Assembly (NCBI RefSeq): GCF_900100015.1
Contig: NZ_FNDD01000001.1
Coordinates: 124,001 to 188,000, forward strand
Direction: 5' to 3'
Length of the DNA: 64,000 bases
From: Vibrio xiamenensis
Lineage (GTDB): Bacteria; Pseudomonadota; Gammaproteobacteria; Enterobacterales; Vibrionaceae
The notes beneath the pieces are model-generated. The model worked only from the letters and a program-made list of their open reading frames with translations, made no database searches and was not told the DNA's origin. Of the stretch, positions 46,948 to 58,509 are shown one piece after another. Positions within the stretch are counted from its first letter, which is position 1; each line of letters begins with the position of its first letter. The translations under genes were made by a program, and so were the position numbers.

Positions 46948-48105
46948 ATGCAAAATTTAACTATTATGATTGTCGACGATCATCAACTGCAACTAGCAGC
47001 GATGGGCGTCCAATTAAAACATCTTGGTATTACCAACCTGATTAGTTGTATGAGTGGCAAGGACGCGGTGGAAGCAATTAATAATCGACATGTCGATATT
47101 ATTTTTTGTGATTTAATCATGCCAGATATGGATGGTGTGGAATTAATAAAAAATTTATCTAAATATCAATATAAAGGCGTACTGGTTATTTTAAGTGGCG
47201 CTGATGAGAATTTAATTTCAACAGTGAAGCACATGAGTTTAAAGCTTGGTTTTTCTCATGTTTATGAAATAAAAAAGCCAGCCAGTCATGAGAGTATTCA
47301 AAAGATACTCGATGATAAGTCTATCTACGAAAAAATATTAAATAGCGATAAACAGAAACATGTCACGCTAGATGATTTTAAATTCGCACTGAAAAACGGT
47401 GAGATAAAAAATCACTATCAGCCGCAAATTGATTATGCCACCAATCAGATGAGTGGTGTGGAAGCGCTTGCTCGTTGGATTCACCCTAAGCTTGGCATTT
47501 TGTATCCCAATGCTTTTCTTCCTATGATGCTTGAAGCTGAGCTCGAGTATGAACTGTATCGCGTGGTGCTGCGTAATGCGCTTTACGATCTGTCGAAAGG
47601 TTTAATTAGCTGCAAGGTGTCAATCAACGTCACGCAAAAAGAGCTAGAGCAACAAGGGTTTACCGATGAACTGCTGCAACTGTGCCGTGAGTTTGGCGTT
47701 GAACCGAAAATGTTGACCATTGAGCTCACTGAAACCGGTATTTATACCGACTCGGTCGAGCTAGTGACCAATATATCGCGTTTAAGGATCAATGGGGTTG
47801 GTCTTGCAATTGATGATTTTGGTACCGGCAATTCCTCTTATTTGAAGCTGTCTCAGTTGCCGTTTACCGAAATTAAGATTGATCGACGCTTTGTATCGAA
47901 CTGTTATCAAAACGAAAAGAAGAAATCGATTATTAAATCGATGTGTACGTTATCAAAAAGTATGGATGTTAAGTTGGTTTCTGAAGGGGTCGAAGATAGC
48001 GATACATGGGCATTAATGCAGAGCTATGGCGTTGATGTTTGCCAAGGATACTTCACAGGTAAACCTGTGTCGGTTGAGGTTTTAAATCAAATTGAGTTGG
48101 ATTGA
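46948..48105 (+). CDS. Response regulator with EAL domain, probable cyclic-di-GMP phosphodiesterase
   Basis: A 385-residue cytosolic protein. The receiver domain (1-120) has acidic Asp10/Asp11 and phospho-acceptor Asp55 in IIFCDLIMPD. The EAL domain (from about 140) keeps the catalytic set: EAL at 172-174, the Asn in SINVTQKEL, ELTETG, IDDFGTG, the Lys in EIKIDRRFV, SEGVED and CQGYFTGKP. It should therefore cut c-di-GMP when activated by an unknown sensor kinase; no kinase is in the window. Its stop codon is directly followed by the GGDEF gene, so the two are co-translated. Confidence 0.9.
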   Translation: MQNLTIMIVDDHQLQLAAMGVQLKHLGITNLISCMSGKDAVEAINNRHVDIIFCDLIMPDMDGVELIKNLSKYQYKGVLVILSGADENLISTVKHMSLKLGFSHVYEIKKPASHESIQKILDDKSIYEKILNSDKQKHVTLDDFKFALKNGEIKNHYQPQIDYATNQMSGVEALARWIHPKLGILYPNAFLPMMLEAELEYELYRVVLRNALYDLSKGLISCKVSINVTQKELEQQGFTDELLQLCREFGVEPKMLTIELTETGIYTDSVELVTNISRLRINGVGLAIDDFGTGNSSYLKLSQLPFTEIKIDRRFVSNCYQNEKKKSIIKSMCTLSKSMDVKLVSEGVEDSDTWALMQSYGVDVCQGYFTGKPVSVEVLNQIELD

Positions 48106-48108
48106 TTG

Positions 48109-49557
48109 ATGTTTTTATCTAAAAATCGCTGCAACTTGAGCACCTTTTACAAGGTGTCCAAAGTGGTATTGAAATCGTTATTTTTAAGCATGTTTCTTTA
48201 CTACGTTTACAGCACGTCTTCGACAGAACGCAGTATTTCGATGTTATCGAGAGATTTTGACTCGCTCACACGGGTTATTGAACTCAATAAGCAAAAAATA
48301 TTGATGATGGCGATGCTTGCTGAATCCGAGACGGAACTGCCAGTGATGACGGTGCATGAAAATGTGTCGAGTTACGATGTGTTTACTTATACCGATAACG
48401 ACGGGTACGTCGCGTCTCACAGCGATAATATCATTGCTGATTTAATGAAGATATCGCAAAAATACATTCCATCCCTGTTTTCATCCGATGAAGTGTTTAT
48501 GTACTATCGCTCGTATTTGGGCGGCAGTATTATTTCTGGCGAGGATCTGCCTAACTTTCCGGCTTCCTCGAATATCCTATCTAAAGAGCGCTGCTTATTA
48601 CATGAGTCGTGCTCTATTTATTCAAAAGACTATCAACTGAGAGATCGACTGATCATTTCGCCGATTTATGACGATCTGTACACCGGAAGACCGACAATTT
48701 CGATTGTCAGTCCGGTGTACAACGAAGGCAAAATCATTGGCGATTTTGTGGTTGACGTTCATCTGCCTGACAGTTTGGTGGCAAGCAAAAGCATGCTGAC
48801 TTACCGCTCTGGCAGTTACAAAAACAACGTATTAGAAGATATTAACTACCCATTTAAAAATTTTGCTTACTCTAAAGAGTATGTGGCAGATAACCGAAGT
48901 AAATTCATTTTAAGGCTCTCTTTTATTCGTGTATTTCTGCATAACTGTTGGCTGTTTGGGGTCATTTTCTTACTTATTAGCTTAATTGTTTGGAAATGGG
49001 AAGAATCCAAACTGCGCCACTTAAAACTTCAGCAAGCGATGATTGCGGCCAATCGCGATGAATTAACATCGCTGTATAATCGTAAGATCTTCAAAGATGA
49101 AGCGTTTCTCAATGAGGTGGCAGAAAAAGGCGCGAGCGTCATTGTGATTGATGGCAATCGCCTTAAAGAGATCAATGATACTCACGGCCATGCGGTGGGA
49201 GATTTGGCGATTCAACATATTGCCAATGGCATGAAAAAGACCTTCCGCAGTTCCGATTTCTTGATTCGCAGTGGTGGGGATGAATTTGTGGTGGTTTTGC
49301 CAGGCTGCCAACTGCAACGCGCAAATGTTTTGGCTGAAAACTTGAAGAACCTGATCGCCGATAATGTGATTCACCCTTATCAAGTCAGCGTTAGTATCAG
49401 CACCGGGGTGGTTGAAAAGCGCGATTCAGAAAGCATTAAGTCAGCGTTACTTAGAGCAGACGAGCAGCTCTATGAAGAAAAAGGTCAGCGTAAAGGCGAG
49501 GGCGGTGCGGGATTTAAATCAGTACGAGTGCATGGAACACTTGATGCGAACTCTTAA
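48109..49557 (+). CDS. Membrane diguanylate cyclase with periplasmic sensor domain
   Basis: A 482-residue protein with a membrane segment near residues 20-38, a periplasmic Cache-like sensor part of about 240 residues with paired cysteines (RCLLHESC), a second membrane segment near 280-305, and a C-terminal GGDEF domain (DELTSLYNRK, GGDEF at 389-393). The inhibitory site RSSD (380-383) lies five residues before GGDEF, so product inhibition is expected. ATG three bases after the EAL-gene stop (a TTG in between is in frame). Opposing enzyme to its upstream partner. Confidence 0.9.
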   Translation: MFLSKNRCNLSTFYKVSKVVLKSLFLSMFLYYVYSTSSTERSISMLSRDFDSLTRVIELNKQKILMMAMLAESETELPVMTVHENVSSYDVFTYTDNDGYVASHSDNIIADLMKISQKYIPSLFSSDEVFMYYRSYLGGSIISGEDLPNFPASSNILSKERCLLHESCSIYSKDYQLRDRLIISPIYDDLYTGRPTISIVSPVYNEGKIIGDFVVDVHLPDSLVASKSMLTYRSGSYKNNVLEDINYPFKNFAYSKEYVADNRSKFILRLSFIRVFLHNCWLFGVIFLLISLIVWKWEESKLRHLKLQQAMIAANRDELTSLYNRKIFKDEAFLNEVAEKGASVIVIDGNRLKEINDTHGHAVGDLAIQHIANGMKKTFRSSDFLIRSGGDEFVVVLPGCQLQRANVLAENLKNLIADNVIHPYQVSVSISTGVVEKRDSESIKSALLRADEQLYEEKGQRKGEGGAGFKSVRVHGTLDANS

Positions 49558-49665
49558 TCAATATCATCGTTCACGCTTTGAGTTCATGGGTCTACTGAGT
49601 TTAAGGTGGTTTTAGGCAGTTTAATGTTGCACCAACTGAGTTAAATCGGGTTTACTCGTTATAGC

Positions 49666-49691
49666 AAAGGCAGCCAATTGGCTGCCTTTTT
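49666..49691 (+). terminator. Terminator of the EAL-GGDEF unit
   Basis: AAAGGCAGCCAATTGGCTGCCTTTTT: a nearly perfect palindrome, stem of eight base pairs or more, followed by T residues. It lies about 110 bases after the GGDEF stop. Confidence 0.82.
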
Positions 49692-49738
49692 GTCGTTTGA
49701 ATCATGCCTAGCACCCAAGAGCCAAGGCATGATTTAGA

Positions 49739-51700
49739 TTAGCTCACTTTAAAGAAGCTCACTTGTTCTGCCAATGTGGTCGACATTCTGGCTAACTCTT
49801 GTGAGGCTTGATTGCTGTCGGTAATCATCGCCACGGTTTGGTCAACGTTATCTCGAACGGTTGTGATGCTTTCGCTGATCATCTCGGCAGTGGAACTTTG
49901 CTCTTCGGTCGCGGTGGCAATTTGAGTATTGAGATTGTTGGTTTTCGATACGCTGTCATTAATGGTGGCGAATGCGGTGCGCGCCGAATCGGATTGCTCG
50001 ACAGTTTGCTGCAAAATAATTTGGCTGGCGTCGATCGATTCCACAACTTGAATGGTGTTGGTTTGCAGCGTGGTAATTTGCCCTGCAATCTGCTCGACCG
50101 CTTTTTGGGTTTGCTGCGCCAGTTGGCGTACTTCATCAGCAACCACGGCAAAGCCACGTCCTTGCTCACCAGCGCGCGCGGCTTCAATGGCGGCATTGAG
50201 CGCCAGTAAGTTGGTTTGCTCGGCAATTTTTTGAATCACATTCATCACTTCGCTGACTTGTTCGGTGCCGGTACGCAAGGTTGAAATCTCAGAGCTTAAG
50301 TCGCCCATTTGAGTGGCCAGTGCGCTGATTTTCTCCATGGCGTTTTGCATCACATCGTTGCCTTGCGCAGCATCTTGAGTGGCAGATTCGGTTTCCAGAG
50401 AGGCGGTATTGGCACCTTGCGCCACTTCGCTGATAGCGGCAGACATTTCATTCATGGCGGTGGCCACTTGGTCTGTCTCTTGCTGTTGATTCATCGCGCC
50501 GCGCAGCACTTCGTTATTAATTGAAGAAAGCTCTTCAGAAGCCGAAGCGAGCAGGTCGCTGCACTGGGCAATTTCCTGAATGGTGGCCGAGAACTTTAAC
50601 TCCATTTGCGCTAAGGAGCTCTGCATCTGTGCGACTTCATCCTTGCCATGAATATCGAGGTTTTGTTGGGTCAACTCACCACGTGCCATGCTTTCAATTT
50701 TATCTTTGGCTTGCGACAGCGGCGTGGTGATGTTCTTGGTAATAAAGTGGCACAGTAGCAAAATGACTGGCAGCGATACGGCCCAGGCAATCAGTACTGT
50801 TAGCAGTGCGCTGTCGGCAATTGAAGCCACCTGCGCCTCTAGGCGATGTTGGGTTGTAAATGAATCGGCTTTAATACTCTGCAACTGATCGGTAATCGAG
50901 GTGCCAAGCCCGGCTAAGTCTGAATTCCAGATAACATTGCGCGCCGCAATCGTGCTGTGAATTCCATCGACTACGCCAACCAGCGTTTTCACATATTCCG
51001 TAAGCTGATTGAGATTGCGTTTAAAGCTCCAGTCTTGGTTACTGGAATTGCTGAGATGTCGAGTGAGCGTTTGGACATTGACCTGAAAATCTTGATAGTT
51101 TTTTTCTGAATTTTGCACCAAGTACAGGGTTGCTTCTTGTATCGTGTTGTTAAACAGGGCTCGAACTTTCACGACATAATCGATGTGTTGCTGAGTGCTG
51201 TCTTCGACGATATCCGCCAAGCTTTGAATGGTGTTGTCGATGTTATTCGTTAATTGATTTTGCTGGTCAACCAATCGGTTACGTTCAATCATTAAGGAGT
51301 GAACTTCAGCCAGTTTATTTTTATAAGACGTAATATCTTGATCGACTCGAGTAAAGATGGCTTTAAGCGAAGGGTTTTGACTTGAGTCGATAAGGTCGAC
51401 CAGACGTTGATGTGTCTCATCTAAAGAGGTTTGCGAGATATCGTAATCGCTCTCAAGTGATGTGGAGCGAAAGGTCAGTGCTTGAATGCGAGAGTTGAGT
51501 AAGCTCTCTTGAATGTCTGAAGCACTCAACGCGTCAAGATTGACGGCTTGAAAGTGCTCAAAGTTGCGCTGAATCGATTGGATACCAAACCAAGCGATCG
51601 CGGAAATGGTCAAAGTGGAAAGAGTCGCCACGAAGATGATCAGGTAGATCTTATACGAGACTTTGGGAATTCTGTTTAACATAGCACGATAGCCATCCAT
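49739..51700 (-). CDS. Methyl-accepting chemotaxis protein
   Basis: A 653-residue receptor with an N-terminal membrane helix (about 18-40), a long helical periplasmic domain of about 260 residues, a second helix ([18 protein letters not shown]), HAMP ([21 protein letters not shown]) and the signalling domain with the hairpin tip [20 protein letters not shown]. There is no C-terminal CheR-binding pentapeptide. The first ATG (51700) gives [10 protein letters not shown]; a TTG just before is in frame, and the ATG for MLNRIPKV is an alternative. Ligand unknown. Confidence 0.93.
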   Translation of the reverse strand: MDGYRAMLNRIPKVSYKIYLIIFVATLSTLTISAIAWFGIQSIQRNFEHFQAVNLDALSASDIQESLLNSRIQALTFRSTSLESDYDISQTSLDETHQRLVDLIDSSQNPSLKAIFTRVDQDITSYKNKLAEVHSLMIERNRLVDQQNQLTNNIDNTIQSLADIVEDSTQQHIDYVVKVRALFNNTIQEATLYLVQNSEKNYQDFQVNVQTLTRHLSNSSNQDWSFKRNLNQLTEYVKTLVGVVDGIHSTIAARNVIWNSDLAGLGTSITDQLQSIKADSFTTQHRLEAQVASIADSALLTVLIAWAVSLPVILLLCHFITKNITTPLSQAKDKIESMARGELTQQNLDIHGKDEVAQMQSSLAQMELKFSATIQEIAQCSDLLASASEELSSINNEVLRGAMNQQQETDQVATAMNEMSAAISEVAQGANTASLETESATQDAAQGNDVMQNAMEKISALATQMGDLSSEISTLRTGTEQVSEVMNVIQKIAEQTNLLALNAAIEAARAGEQGRGFAVVADEVRQLAQQTQKAVEQIAGQITTLQTNTIQVVESIDASQIILQQTVEQSDSARTAFATINDSVSKTNNLNTQIATATEEQSSTAEMISESITTVRDNVDQTVAMITDSNQASQELARMSTTLAEQVSFFKVS

Positions 51701-51938
51701 CAAGGTTGAAAAATGAGTGTTTGAATATGGGCTGGAATTTTATCGTGTTCGGCTTGAGTGACCAAAAAGATGGGTTTTTGTTTGTGATTTAAGATTTTGA
51801 TTTTAAAGGTTTTATTTGTGTAGGTATTGAGGGCGCGTAATTAACGGCGCATCTGAGTATACCTTCAGAGATATCCGATAGGGGAATGGCAATTAACTGA
51901 CAAGCAATTGCACGGGCTGCACCACGGCAGCCGCGTGA

Positions 51939-52388
51939 TTAGAAATCTAACGTATCCTCTTCAGGTTCCACTTCTTCTTGTAATTCCAATAAGTTAATCG
52001 CAATGGCGACAAAATCGCTGTCAGTAATGATGCCGACTAATTCGCCGTTCTCGACCACCGGCAAGCAGCCGATTTTATGTTTTTGCATATACACGGCGCT
52101 CTCTTTGAGCCCCGCTTGCGGTGTGACCGTCATCAGTTTGCTGCGCATTACTTCACCAAGCGGCGTGCTCAACGTGTAGGACTGGCTTTGTGGCAGTTTG
52201 TGTAAGCTCGATTCTTGCGCAGCCAACACATCACGATGGGTCACAATTCCGAGCAGTTTTCTATCGGCATCAATAATGGGGATATGACGAATTTCCAAGT
52301 CGTGCATTTTGTGCTTGGCGTCTTCTAAAGTATGAGAGCGTAATAACGTGTGTGGATTACGGGTCATCATGTCTTCGACTTTGATCAT
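51939..52388 (-). CDS. Protein with two CBS domains
   Basis: A 149-residue cytosolic protein made of a CBS pair. First: MTRNPHTLLRSHTLEDAKH...IPIIDADRKLLGIVTHRDVL; second: MTVTPQAGLKESAVYMQKHK...LPVVENGELVGIITDSDFV. Such stand-alone modules usually bind adenosine nucleotides and regulate partners. The acidic tail (EEVEPEEDTLDF) is notable. Divergent from queA. GGAGTCTGCC precedes the ATG. Target unknown. Confidence 0.88.
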   Translation of the reverse strand: MIKVEDMMTRNPHTLLRSHTLEDAKHKMHDLEIRHIPIIDADRKLLGIVTHRDVLAAQESSLHKLPQSQSYTLSTPLGEVMRSKLMTVTPQAGLKESAVYMQKHKIGCLPVVENGELVGIITDSDFVAIAINLLELQEEVEPEEDTLDF

Positions 52389-52550
52389 GGCAGACTCCTA
52401 CGTGCTTCTTTGTTTTTCTTTAATATAGCCGTGAAGTGGGAGTAAGAATGGGACTTGGTTCTTTTTTGCTGCCAATTAGGCAGTGAAAATCCGCCTTGAT
52501 TGAGGTGGGTCAATTTTCCATTTGGCTGACAATAAATCTGCAGTGGATTC

Positions 52551-52578
52551 TTGCTATTGTAAGCGGCACGCCTATACT
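52551..52578 (+). promoter_or_regulatory. Promoter of the queA-tgt-yajC-secDF operon
   Basis: TTGCTA (-35) and TATACT (-10) with a 16-base spacer, 84 bases before the queA ATG. Confidence 0.6.
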
Positions 52579-52661
52579 AGTCGGCTGCGAAAAAGTATCG
52601 CTCAACCTTGTCTGGCGCTTTTGTCAGACCCACTTATCGTAACCAAACAAGATTAATAACA

Positions 52662-53714
52662 ATGCAAGTTTCAGATTTCCACTTTGAACTCCCTGATGAG
52701 CTGATTGCTCGTTACCCTCAACCTGAACGTACTGCGAGCCGTTTACTGCAATTGAATGGCAATAGCGGCCAACTGGTCGACGGGACGTTTAAAGATGTGT
52801 TGGACCAAGTTCAGCCTGGCGATTTGATGGTATTTAACAACACTCGCGTGATTCCTGCGCGCTTGTTTGGTCGTAAAGCGTCTGGCGGTAAGTTGGAAGT
52901 GTTGGTTGAACGCATGCTTGATGAGCACTCAATTCTTGCTCACGTGCGCTGCTCTAAATCGCCAAAACCGGGTTCGATGATTCTGATTGGCGAAAATGAC
53001 GAATATCAGGCCGAAATGGTCGCGCGCCACGATGCGCTGTTTGAGCTGCGTTTTAGCAGCGATAAACCGGTGCTCGACATTCTTAATCATGTTGGCCACA
53101 TGCCTTTGCCGCCATACATCGACCGCCCTGATGAAGATGCCGATAAAGAGCGCTATCAAACGGTTTATAACCAAAAGCCAGGCGCAGTTGCGGCGCCAAC
53201 CGCAGGGCTGCATTTTGATGATGCATTGCTTGAACAAATTAAAGCCAAAGGTGTCGAATTTGCGTACGTGACCCTGCACGTTGGTGCTGGTACGTTCCAA
53301 CCGGTTCGCGTTGAGAATATCAACGATCACCACATGCATGCGGAATATGTGGAAGTACCACAAGAAGTAGTGGATGCGATTAACGCCACCAAAGCGCGCG
53401 GCGGACGCATTATTGCTGTTGGTACCACGTCGGTTCGTTCGCTAGAGAGCGCGGCGCAAAACGCGCTGAAAAATGGGACGGAACTGGTGCCATTTTTTGA
53501 TGACACAGAAATTTTCATCTACCCGGGTTATGAGTACCAGCTGGTTGATTGCTTGATCACCAACTTTCACTTGCCAGAATCAACACTGATAATGCTAGTG
53601 AGTGCGTTTGCAGGTTACGATCACACCATGGCGGCGTACCATCACGCGGTAGAGCAGAAGTATCGCTTCTTTAGTTACGGCGATGCGATGTTTATTACTA
53701 AGCGCACTAACTAG
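52662..53714 (+). CDS. queA: S-adenosylmethionine:tRNA ribosyltransferase-isomerase
   Basis: A 350-residue enzyme that adds the epoxycyclopentane ring of queuosine to tRNA already carrying preQ1. It starts [19 protein letters not shown], and has [23 protein letters not shown] and [12 protein letters not shown], all typical of QueA. I use the ATG at 52662, as an upstream in-frame start (52608) adds 18 residues absent from the family and lies close to the promoter. tgt, the preceding step of the pathway, follows. Confidence 0.97.
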   Translation: MQVSDFHFELPDELIARYPQPERTASRLLQLNGNSGQLVDGTFKDVLDQVQPGDLMVFNNTRVIPARLFGRKASGGKLEVLVERMLDEHSILAHVRCSKSPKPGSMILIGENDEYQAEMVARHDALFELRFSSDKPVLDILNHVGHMPLPPYIDRPDEDADKERYQTVYNQKPGAVAAPTAGLHFDDALLEQIKAKGVEFAYVTLHVGAGTFQPVRVENINDHHMHAEYVEVPQEVVDAINATKARGGRIIAVGTTSVRSLESAAQNALKNGTELVPFFDDTEIFIYPGYEYQLVDCLITNFHLPESTLIMLVSAFAGYDHTMAAYHHAVEQKYRFFSYGDAMFITKRTN

Positions 53715-53858
53715 GCGCATTAGCTAAGCGTTTTACTGGATCAAATTATTACGAGTGCTAGCAGTAGGCTAGGGAGAGGCATTGCCTTTCTTCGCAAGGA
53801 GTATGCGACCGCTCTCCATCGAGCCATTGGCCATAAGCCGATAGGCTCACAAAATTGA

Positions 53859-55022
<1,164 letters not shown>

Positions 55023-55030
55023 TTAACCGA

Positions 55031-55094
55031 TAGCGCGTTATTTTTGAGAGTTCGATCTCTATTACTCATATTTGAGATTGAAACTAACGCGCTA
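55031..55094 (+). repeat. Long inverted repeat between tgt and yajC
   Basis: TAGCGCGTTA (55031-55040) and TAACGCGCTA (55085-55094) are perfect complements enclosing 44 bases, inside which GAGA...TCTC can form a small hairpin. There is no T-tract. In RNA it would make a closed stem between the tRNA-modification and secretion parts of the operon, perhaps a processing site or a leader structure for yajC. Confidence 0.65.
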
Positions 55095-55139
55095 ACCCCC
55101 AACTTGTTGGATTATCAATAAATAATAGAGGATGTTTTA

Positions 55140-55469
55140 ATGTTTATTTCTCAAGCTCATGCAGCGGCTGAGGGTGCTGCACCAGGTGGTGGTTTTGAAA
55201 TGTTGATCATGCTAGGTATGTTTGCCGTGATCTTCTACTTCATGATTTACCGTCCACAAGCTAAGCGCGTTAAAGAACACAAAAACCTGATGGCTTCCAT
55301 GTCTAAAGGCGATGAAGTTCTCACCACTGGCGGTCTAGTGGGTAAAATCACTAAAATCGCAGAAGACAACGATTACCTAACGATTGAGCTAAACGCTAAC
55401 AATGCAGTTGTAATCAAAAAAGACTTCGTTACTGCAGTGTTACCTAAAGGTACGCTTAAATCTCTATAA
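55140..55469 (+). CDS. yajC: Preprotein translocase subunit YajC
   Basis: A 109-residue protein with one membrane helix (about residues 20-39, MLIMLGMFAVIFYFMIYRPQ) and a cytoplasmic YajC domain (MSKGDEVLTTGGLVGKI). It associates with SecDF in the holotranslocon. Ribosome site GAGGATGTTTTA before ATG; secD follows after 21 bases. Confidence 0.96.
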   Translation: MFISQAHAAAEGAAPGGGFEMLIMLGMFAVIFYFMIYRPQAKRVKEHKNLMASMSKGDEVLTTGGLVGKITKIAEDNDYLTIELNANNAVVIKKDFVTAVLPKGTLKSL

Positions 55470-55490
55470 AACAGCTAGAGGATCCTCGCT

Positions 55491-57347
55491 GTGCTAAACC
55501 GTTATCCGTTGTGGAAGTATTTGATGGTGGTGTTTGCCATCGCTATTGCCGCATTATATGCACTTCCAAATCTCTACGGTGAAGATCCGGCAATTCAAGT
55601 TACAGGGGCGCGTGGCGCCTCTGTAGATATGTCAACGCTGGATGCTGTCACCAAAGCTCTTGATGAAAAGAGCCTTTCTCATAAATCCATTGCTCTTGAA
55701 AATGGATCGATTCTGATTCGCTTTACTGACACCGACACTCAAATCAGTGCCCGTGATGTGATTAGCGAAGCCCTTGGTGAAAACACCATTGTGGCACTCA
55801 ACCTAGCACCTTCTACTCCAAACTGGCTTGAAGCCATTGGCGCTGCGCCGATGAAACTCGGTCTTGACCTACGTGGTGGTGTTCACTTCTTAATGGAAGT
55901 GGATATGGACGCCGCGATGGAAAAACTGGTCAGCCAGCAAGAAGAAGCCTTTAGAAGTGAACTACGTGATGAGCGTATTCGCTACCGTGCGATTCGTCCT
56001 TCTGGCAGCGATGCTGTCGAAGTGGTGCTACGTGATAAAAAACAACTTGAAGAAGCCAAAGCGATTCTGGTCAAGAAACACGCAGACATGACGTTTGAAG
56101 AAGTTTCTACCTCAGGTCGCGTTGGTTTGATTGCCCACTTTACTGAGCAGCGCCTACAAGAAATCCGTAACTACGCCGTTGAGCAAAACATTACTATTTT
56201 GCGTAACCGTGTGAACGAACTGGGTGTGGCTGAGCCACTGGTTCAGCGCCAAGGTGCAAGCCGCATCGTGGTTGAACTGCCAGGTGTTCAAGACACTGCG
56301 CGTGCGAAAGAAATTTTGGGCGCAACGGCAACGCTTGAATTCCGTGAAGTTGACTCGAAAGCCGACCTTTCTGCTGCGGTTAACGGCCATGCGCCTGCGG
56401 GGAGCGAAATCAAGCAAGACCGCGATGGTCGCCCTGTTGTGCTGAAAAAACGCGTTATTCTTGGTGGTTCAAGCATTACCGATGCTAGCTCAAGCACTGA
56501 TGAATACGGTCGTCCACAAGTTAACATCTCGCTCGATAGTGAAGGTGGTAACAAGATGGCCGCGTTTTCGAAAAAGAACATCGGTAAGCTAATGGCGACG
56601 GTGTTTGCGGAATACAAAGACAGCGGCAAGCGCAACAAAGAAGGCAAAGTGATTCTGTCGAAACACGAAGAAGTGATCAACCAAGCGACCATTCAGTCTG
56701 CTCTTGGTCGCAGCTTCCGTATCACAGGTATCGACTCTGTTTCTGAAGCGCACAACCTTGCATTGCTACTTCGTGCCGGTGCTTTGATTGCGCCAATCTC
56801 GATTGTTGAAGAACGCACCATTGGTCCATCAATGGGGCAACAAAACATCGATATGGGTATTCAAGCCTGTGTATGGGGTATGGTGGCGGTTATGCTGTTT
56901 ACTCTGCTTTACTACCGCAAGTTTGGCCTGATTGCCAACATGGCATTGATGGCGAACTTAGTGTTGATCATTGGTGTGATGTCGATGATTCCAGGTGCGA
57001 CCATGACGCTGCCAGGTATCGCCGGTATCGTATTAACCGTAGGTATGGCGGTCGATGCGAACGTACTGATCTTCGAGCGTATTCGTGAAGAGCTGCGTGA
57101 GGGGCGTAACCCACAACAAGCGATTCACCAAGGTTATGCGAACGCATTCAGCACCATTGCGGATGCGAACATTACGACATTGATTACTGCGATCATCCTG
57201 TTTGCTGTCGGTACTGGCGCGATCAAAGGTTTCGCAGTCACGCTGTCTATCGGTATCTTAACTTCGATGTTTACCGCGATTGTGGGCACCCGTTGTGTGG
57301 TGAACCTCATTTACGGTGGCAAACGCATCGATAAACTGTCGATCTAA
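55491..57347 (+). CDS. secD: Protein translocase subunit SecD
   Basis: A 618-residue RND-type inner-membrane protein that, with SecF, uses the proton or sodium gradient to help pull secreted proteins across. It has an N-terminal membrane helix, a large periplasmic P1 domain (including [16 protein letters not shown]) and five C-terminal helices with [18 protein letters not shown]. The start is GTG with GAGGATC upstream. Marine Vibrio SecDF can be sodium-driven; nothing here decides that. Confidence 0.96.
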   Translation: MLNRYPLWKYLMVVFAIAIAALYALPNLYGEDPAIQVTGARGASVDMSTLDAVTKALDEKSLSHKSIALENGSILIRFTDTDTQISARDVISEALGENTIVALNLAPSTPNWLEAIGAAPMKLGLDLRGGVHFLMEVDMDAAMEKLVSQQEEAFRSELRDERIRYRAIRPSGSDAVEVVLRDKKQLEEAKAILVKKHADMTFEEVSTSGRVGLIAHFTEQRLQEIRNYAVEQNITILRNRVNELGVAEPLVQRQGASRIVVELPGVQDTARAKEILGATATLEFREVDSKADLSAAVNGHAPAGSEIKQDRDGRPVVLKKRVILGGSSITDASSSTDEYGRPQVNISLDSEGGNKMAAFSKKNIGKLMATVFAEYKDSGKRNKEGKVILSKHEEVINQATIQSALGRSFRITGIDSVSEAHNLALLLRAGALIAPISIVEERTIGPSMGQQNIDMGIQACVWGMVAVMLFTLLYYRKFGLIANMALMANLVLIIGVMSMIPGATMTLPGIAGIVLTVGMAVDANVLIFERIREELREGRNPQQAIHQGYANAFSTIADANITTLITAIILFAVGTGAIKGFAVTLSIGILTSMFTAIVGTRCVVNLIYGGKRIDKLSI

Positions 57348-57361
57348 GGCTAGGAATTATT

Positions 57362-58309
57362 ATGTTTCAGATTCTAAAACCGGGCAAAATGATCGACTTC
57401 ATGCGTTGGTCTAAGTTTGCTTTCATCTTCTCTTTGTTGATGATCGCTGCCTCGATTTTCACTCTTTCGACCAAATGGTTGAACTGGGGTTTGGATTTCA
57501 CGGGCGGTACTCTGATTGAAGTTCGCTTTGATCAACCGGCGCAGCTAGAAGATATCCGCGGCGCACTTGGCGCTAAAGGCTTTGGCGATGCAACGGTACA
57601 GAACTTCGGTTCTGCGCGCGATGTTATGGTTCGTCTGCGTCCACGTGAAAATGTGGAAGGCGAAAAGCTTGGCAACCAAATCATTGGTGCGATTAAAGAA
57701 GGCACAGGTAAAAGCGTTGAGATGCGTCGTATTGAGTTCGTCGGTCCAAACGTTGGTGACGAGCTTACGGAAGCTGGCGGCTTAGCGATTCTGGTCTCGC
57801 TTTTGTGTATTTTGATTTATGTTTCAATGCGTTTTGAATGGCGTTTGGCAGCAGGTGCGGTATTGGCACTGGCGCACGACGTTATCATTACCTTGGGCGT
57901 ATTCTCTTTCATGCAAATTGAAGTTGACCTCACGATCGTTGCGGCGCTGCTGACGGTAGTCGGTTACTCGCTCAACGATACCATAGTGGTGTTTGACCGG
58001 ATTCGTGAAAACTTCCGCAAAATGCGTAAAGGTGAGCCGGCTGAGATCATGAACAACTCGATTACCCAAACGCTGAGCCGTACTTTGATTACTTCAGGTA
58101 CGACTTTGTTTGTGGTTATCGCGCTGTTCGCTCAAGGCGGCGCTATGATTCACGGTTTCGCAACTGCCTTGCTTCTAGGTATCACAGTCGGTACTTACTC
58201 ATCTATCTATGTTGCATCAGCATTGGCATTGAAACTGGGTATTACCAAAGAGCACCTGATGCCACCTCAAGTGGAAAAAGAAGGCGCTGAATTTGACGAA
58301 ATGCCATAG
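57362..58309 (+). CDS. secF: Protein translocase subunit SecF
   Basis: A 315-residue partner of SecD with six membrane segments. Landmarks: NWGLDFTGGTLIEVRFD (D2-type motif), VEMRRIEFVGPNVGDEL and VVGYSLNDTIVVFDRIREN. Last gene of the operon, closed by a strong terminator. Confidence 0.96.
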   Translation: MFQILKPGKMIDFMRWSKFAFIFSLLMIAASIFTLSTKWLNWGLDFTGGTLIEVRFDQPAQLEDIRGALGAKGFGDATVQNFGSARDVMVRLRPRENVEGEKLGNQIIGAIKEGTGKSVEMRRIEFVGPNVGDELTEAGGLAILVSLLCILIYVSMRFEWRLAAGAVLALAHDVIITLGVFSFMQIEVDLTIVAALLTVVGYSLNDTIVVFDRIRENFRKMRKGEPAEIMNNSITQTLSRTLITSGTTLFVVIALFAQGGAMIHGFATALLLGITVGTYSSIYVASALALKLGITKEHLMPPQVEKEGAEFDEMP

Positions 58310-58331
58310 GCACTGGTCAGCATTCATTCCC

Positions 58332-58360
58332 AAAGCCGCGGTGATTACCGCGGCTTTTTT
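58332..58360 (+). terminator. Terminator after secF
   Basis: AAAGCCGCGGT-GATT-ACCGCGGCTTTTTT: 10 or more base pairs with a T-run. Confidence 0.92.
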
Positions 58361-58509
58361 GTATCTGCTATACGACAGATAGCGATATCGAATTAAGGAT
58401 TAGTTCTCATTTTTCATGAAACTGGAACCAAAGTTAAATTGTTGGCGCCGAAATTGCTATAAGTCATACGGTTAAACTTTTTGAACATGCATTTAATTTG
58501 AGGCTTATG

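Noticed and set aside
52929..53363. 144-residue open frame on the minus strand
   Set aside because: Antisense to queA; no ribosome site or motif.
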